Source: JAGXLC01 sp964472385
GTDB taxonomy: Bacteria; Bacteroidota; Bacteroidia; Bacteroidales; UBA12077
Length of the DNA stretch: 8,457 nucleotides
Direction: 5' to 3'
Assembly: GCA_964472385.1 (NCBI GenBank)
Contig: CAYYLT010000143.1
Coordinates: 1-8,457 of the forward strand
Part shown: piece by piece, positions 5,922 to 8,457 of the stretch
Numbering within the stretch: position 1 is the first letter of the stretch
How the letters are laid out: every line of letters begins with the position of its first letter
Notes under the pieces: model-generated
What the model was told of the DNA's origin: nothing
What the model saw: only the letters and a program-made list of their open reading frames with translations
The model's database searches: none
Translations under genes and position numbers: made by a program

Positions 5922-7857
5922 ATTTCTCCTTCACCTGATTTTCTGTTTATTAATATTCACCTTTTCTGCTCAAGGCCAGGAGGTATTATTGGACACGGGT
6001 ATTGGCCACCATGTAGAGTCGATCAAAAAAAGACCGGTTCCAGAGGAGCCGGACACATTAGCACTTCCTTTCATTGACGATTTTGCCAGGGATGTGGGAT
6101 ACCCTTATCCCGGATTGTGGATGGACAATCAGGCTTATGTAAACCATCAGTATCCTGTTAATTCGCCATCCATAGGTGCAGCAACTATGGATGCGCTGGA
6201 TGCTTCCGGTAAAGTATATTCAGGCGGCAGGGCAACGGGGTTTCCTGCAGATACCCTGACTTCCAAGCCTATCGACCTGGCGCTGGAACCTCCTGATTCT
6301 GTTTACCTCAGTTTTTATTATCAGCCCGGGGGAAAAGGCGATACTTCAGGGGGAGAATACCAGGATTCCCTGATGCTTCAGTATTATGCTCCGGATTCCG
6401 CACAATGGACTACCATATGGCGTGTATCATATAGCGCAGAGGATACTTTGTACGAGCAAAATTATATCTCCGGTGAAGCCAGAAAAATTTTTACCGACTC
6501 CCTTGGTCATAGAAAGTTTTACCAGACCATCCTTCCTGTCCGAGATACCCAACATTTGCAAAAAGGTTTTCAGTTCAGGTTTAGTAACCATGCCAGTTAT
6601 GAGTCCACCAGCCAGGCACCCGGCAGAGCCGGAAATATAGATCACTGGCATATCGATTTTATTCGGCTGGATAAAAACCGCTCTTTTCGGGATACTACCC
6701 TGAATGATATTGCATTTGTCGAACCCATGAAGTCCATCCTTAACAACTATGAATCGGTTCCCTGGGAACATTTCCCCGATGCCAATGCTTATGAAATGGA
6801 TAATAAAATTTCTATTACCTACCGGAACCTGGGCGATCAAGTGTGGAACATATCCCGCGAGTTTGATATCATTGACCGGATGTGGGGAGCCGAAACTTTT
6901 TCATTTACCGGTGGCACAGGAGATGATATCCCGCCTTACACCAAAGAGACCTACCCCCGGCGTATCGATTATATATTCCCCTATAATGGCCGGGATTCAG
7001 CGCTTTTTGAGATCAGAAGCTATATGGTTACCGACACCTCGCGTGAAAGGGCTCCATACCGGTGGAATGATACCATTCGCTATTTTCAGAAATTTTATAA
7101 TTATTATGCATACGACGATGGAACGGCAGAAAACGGATATGGCATTTCCGGAGCAGGTAGCGAACGTTCTATGGCAGCTTTCAGATTCAGAACCTATACC
7201 CCCGATAGCTTGCAGGCTATTCAGATCTACTTCAATCAAACTTTTGATGAAGCTTCCAGAAACAATTTTAATCTCATGGTGTGGGCCGATGATAACGGTA
7301 AACCCGGGCGCGTGATCTATGAACAGGATGAAACCATTGAATATCCCGATAGCGTGAACGAATTCCACAATTATGTTCTAAAAGAAAAACTCCTGCTGGA
7401 TGATTACTTTTTTATTGGTTATCAAAAATATACCACCGAAATGCTTAATGTGGGATTTGATGTGAACAATGTAAACAACGACAAGCTGTTCTATAACAAA
7501 TCGGGGGTATGGAATGCTTCGGATCTAAACGGTACCCTCATGATCCGTCCGGTTTTTGGAAAATACCTTAAACCGGTTCATGTTGCTGAAAAGCCTGATG
7601 ATTTGAATCAACAATCAGTGGATTTTATGGTCTATCCCAATCCTGTGTCTGATCAAATGCATATTCAATTGGATCAGGGTCAATATCAAGATTATTCTTA
7701 TACCCTTATGGATATTCAAGGAAGAGTCCTGGCAAGGGGGAACAAGCTCACACCTACCATGGATATGAACAATTTTTCACCGGGAATATATCTGTTCAGG
7801 CTTATTCATCGTGACAATCATTCCATACAGATCAGAAAGTTTGTGATAAGCCGGTAA
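5902..7857 (+). CDS. Secreted protein with T9SS type A C-terminal sorting domain
   Basis: This 651-aa exported protein of unknown function is a likely cargo of the type IX secretion system. A signal peptide (about 1-25: MVIHCNR, hydrophobic FLLHLIFCLLIFTF, then SAQGQ) takes it through Sec. The last 75 or so residues form a Por-secretion tail starting VYPNPVSDQ (577-585), with LMDIQGRVL, FSPGIYLFRL and the closing RKFVISR. T9SS recognises this tail and removes it at the outer membrane. The body begins with LPFIDDFARD (55-64) and is rich in aromatic, Asp and Gly residues, suggesting beta-sandwich folds. A later segment starts at YDDGTAENGYG (404-414). No catalytic motif is visible. The start is ATG at 5902; a second ATG at 5899 is equally possible. 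An open frame extends further upstream, but only inside the PASTA gene and without a signal peptide at its start. Overlap with the PASTA gene implies co-expression. Confidence 0.85.
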   Translation: MVIHCNRFLLHLIFCLLIFTFSAQGQEVLLDTGIGHHVESIKKRPVPEEPDTLALPFIDDFARDVGYPYPGLWMDNQAYVNHQYPVNSPSIGAATMDALDASGKVYSGGRATGFPADTLTSKPIDLALEPPDSVYLSFYYQPGGKGDTSGGEYQDSLMLQYYAPDSAQWTTIWRVSYSAEDTLYEQNYISGEARKIFTDSLGHRKFYQTILPVRDTQHLQKGFQFRFSNHASYESTSQAPGRAGNIDHWHIDFIRLDKNRSFRDTTLNDIAFVEPMKSILNNYESVPWEHFPDANAYEMDNKISITYRNLGDQVWNISREFDIIDRMWGAETFSFTGGTGDDIPPYTKETYPRRIDYIFPYNGRDSALFEIRSYMVTDTSRERAPYRWNDTIRYFQKFYNYYAYDDGTAENGYGISGAGSERSMAAFRFRTYTPDSLQAIQIYFNQTFDEASRNNFNLMVWADDNGKPGRVIYEQDETIEYPDSVNEFHNYVLKEKLLLDDYFFIGYQKYTTEMLNVGFDVNNVNNDKLFYNKSGVWNASDLNGTLMIRPVFGKYLKPVHVAEKPDDLNQQSVDFMVYPNPVSDQMHIQLDQGQYQDYSYTLMDIQGRVLARGNKLTPTMDMNNFSPGIYLFRLIHRDNHSIQIRKFVISR

Positions 7858-7957
7858 GCGTATGCGGGTAAAGGTTGAAATTCATTGCCGACAGGCCACT
7901 GCCATAAGACATTTAATGAGAGAGTTGTAGAGGTTTTAACGAATACCTGAATGATCT

Positions 7958-8457
7958 ATGCAGGATGATGATAAACAAAATATCGATAATCAGGAACTTT
8001 ATGAGCATTACTGGTTTGTAGCGGATCAGGGACAGAAACCCTTGAGAATAGACAAGTTCCTGGTGAATAAGCTGGAAGCTTCCCGCAACAAGATCCAGGT
8101 TGCAGCAGATTCCGGAAACATCAGGGTTAATGATAAACCGGTCAAATCCAATTACAAAATCAAACCCGCTGATGTGGTATCAATTGTCATGTCTTACCCA
8201 CCGCGGGAAATTGAATTAATACCCCAGGATATTCCGTTGGATATTGTGCATGAAGATGATGATCTTATTGTGGTCAACAAGCAGGCGGGTATGGTTGTTC
8301 ACCCGGGATATGGACATTACAGCGGAACCCTGGTCAATGCATTGATGTATCATTTTAAGGATCTGCCCAGCTTTCAGGATGGCCAAATGCGGCCTGGTTT
8401 GGTACATCGCATAGACAAAAATACTACCGGATTACTGGTGGTTGCCAAAAATGAGAT
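7958..8457 (+). CDS. rluD: RluD-like 23S rRNA pseudouridine synthase, N-terminal 166 residues (cut by window edge)
   Basis: This is an RluA-family pseudouridine synthase. RluD isomerises uridines 1911, 1915 and 1917 in helix 69 of 23S rRNA. The visible part has an S4 RNA-binding domain at about 29-76 (LRIDKFLVNKLEASRNKIQ ... IRVNDKPVKSNYKIKPAD). The linker PPREIELIPQDIPLDIVHED then leads into the catalytic domain (DDLIVVNKQAGMVVHPGYGH). The active-site motif GLVHRIDKNTTGLLVVAK has catalytic Asp153; the Ile in HRID replaces the more common Leu of HRLD. The S4 domain separates it from RluA, but RluC also has one, so RluD is the best but not certain name. ATG at 7958 is the only in-frame ATG near the start of similarity. 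The gap to the preceding stop is 100 bases and shows neither a clear promoter nor a terminator, so read-through from the T9SS-cargo gene is possible. The frame is open to the right edge. Confidence 0.92.
   Translation, partial: MQDDDKQNIDNQELYEHYWFVADQGQKPLRIDKFLVNKLEASRNKIQVAADSGNIRVNDKPVKSNYKIKPADVVSIVMSYPPREIELIPQDIPLDIVHEDDDLIVVNKQAGMVVHPGYGHYSGTLVNALMYHFKDLPSFQDGQMRPGLVHRIDKNTTGLLVVAKNE

Noticed and set aside
6427..6840. Minus-strand open frame of 137 codons inside the T9SS cargo gene
   Set aside because: The plus-strand frame here is continuous with a signal peptide and sorting domain; the antisense product resembles nothing known.
6749..7315. Alternative plus-strand frame of 188 codons inside the T9SS cargo gene
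   Set aside because: It is an out-of-frame shadow; the main frame carries the coherent protein.

Overview
The window looks like a core-chromosome segment from a member of the Bacteroidota. Four things support this. There is a type IX secretion (T9SS) C-terminal sorting domain. Two intergenic regions carry good matches to the Bacteroidota promoter (-33 TTTG, -7 TAnnTTTG). Shine-Dalgarno sequences are absent in front of the genes. The tRNA-guanine transglycosylase is of a form that lacks most of its zinc ligands. A Bacteroidales/Marinilabiliales-like order is plausible but cannot be fixed from this sequence alone. I see no insertion sequence, phage gene, CRISPR array, tRNA or rRNA.

Left part (1-1694, minus strand): a two-gene unit of tgt (queuosine tRNA modification) followed, one base later, by an LptF/LptG-family permease gene (lipopolysaccharide export) that runs off the left edge. 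A divergent promoter region (about 1695-1809) with a nested inverted repeat separates it from the plus-strand genes.

Middle (1810-4351, plus strand): a membrane-anchored family 2 glycosyltransferase overlaps by 10 bases with an ECF-type sigma-70 factor. A 179-base gap follows, then rsmG (16S rRNA G527 N7-methyltransferase). A strong promoter then precedes rpmH (ribosomal protein L34, 51 aa), which ends in a clear intrinsic terminator.

Right part (4769-8457, plus strand): a roughly 315-base non-coding stretch holds a second good promoter. It precedes a gene for a single-pass membrane protein with three PASTA domains. That gene overlaps by 20 bases with one for a large secreted protein carrying a T9SS sorting domain. 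After a 100-base gap comes an RluD-like 23S rRNA pseudouridine synthase, cut by the right edge.

The themes are translation and RNA modification (tgt, rsmG, rpmH, rluD) and envelope biogenesis (Lpt permease, glycosyltransferase, PASTA protein, T9SS cargo). I found no clearly new multi-gene system. The points most worth a second look are the sigma factor coupled to a glycosyltransferase with no visible anti-sigma gene, the overlapping PASTA/T9SS-cargo pair, and the degenerate zinc site of Tgt.
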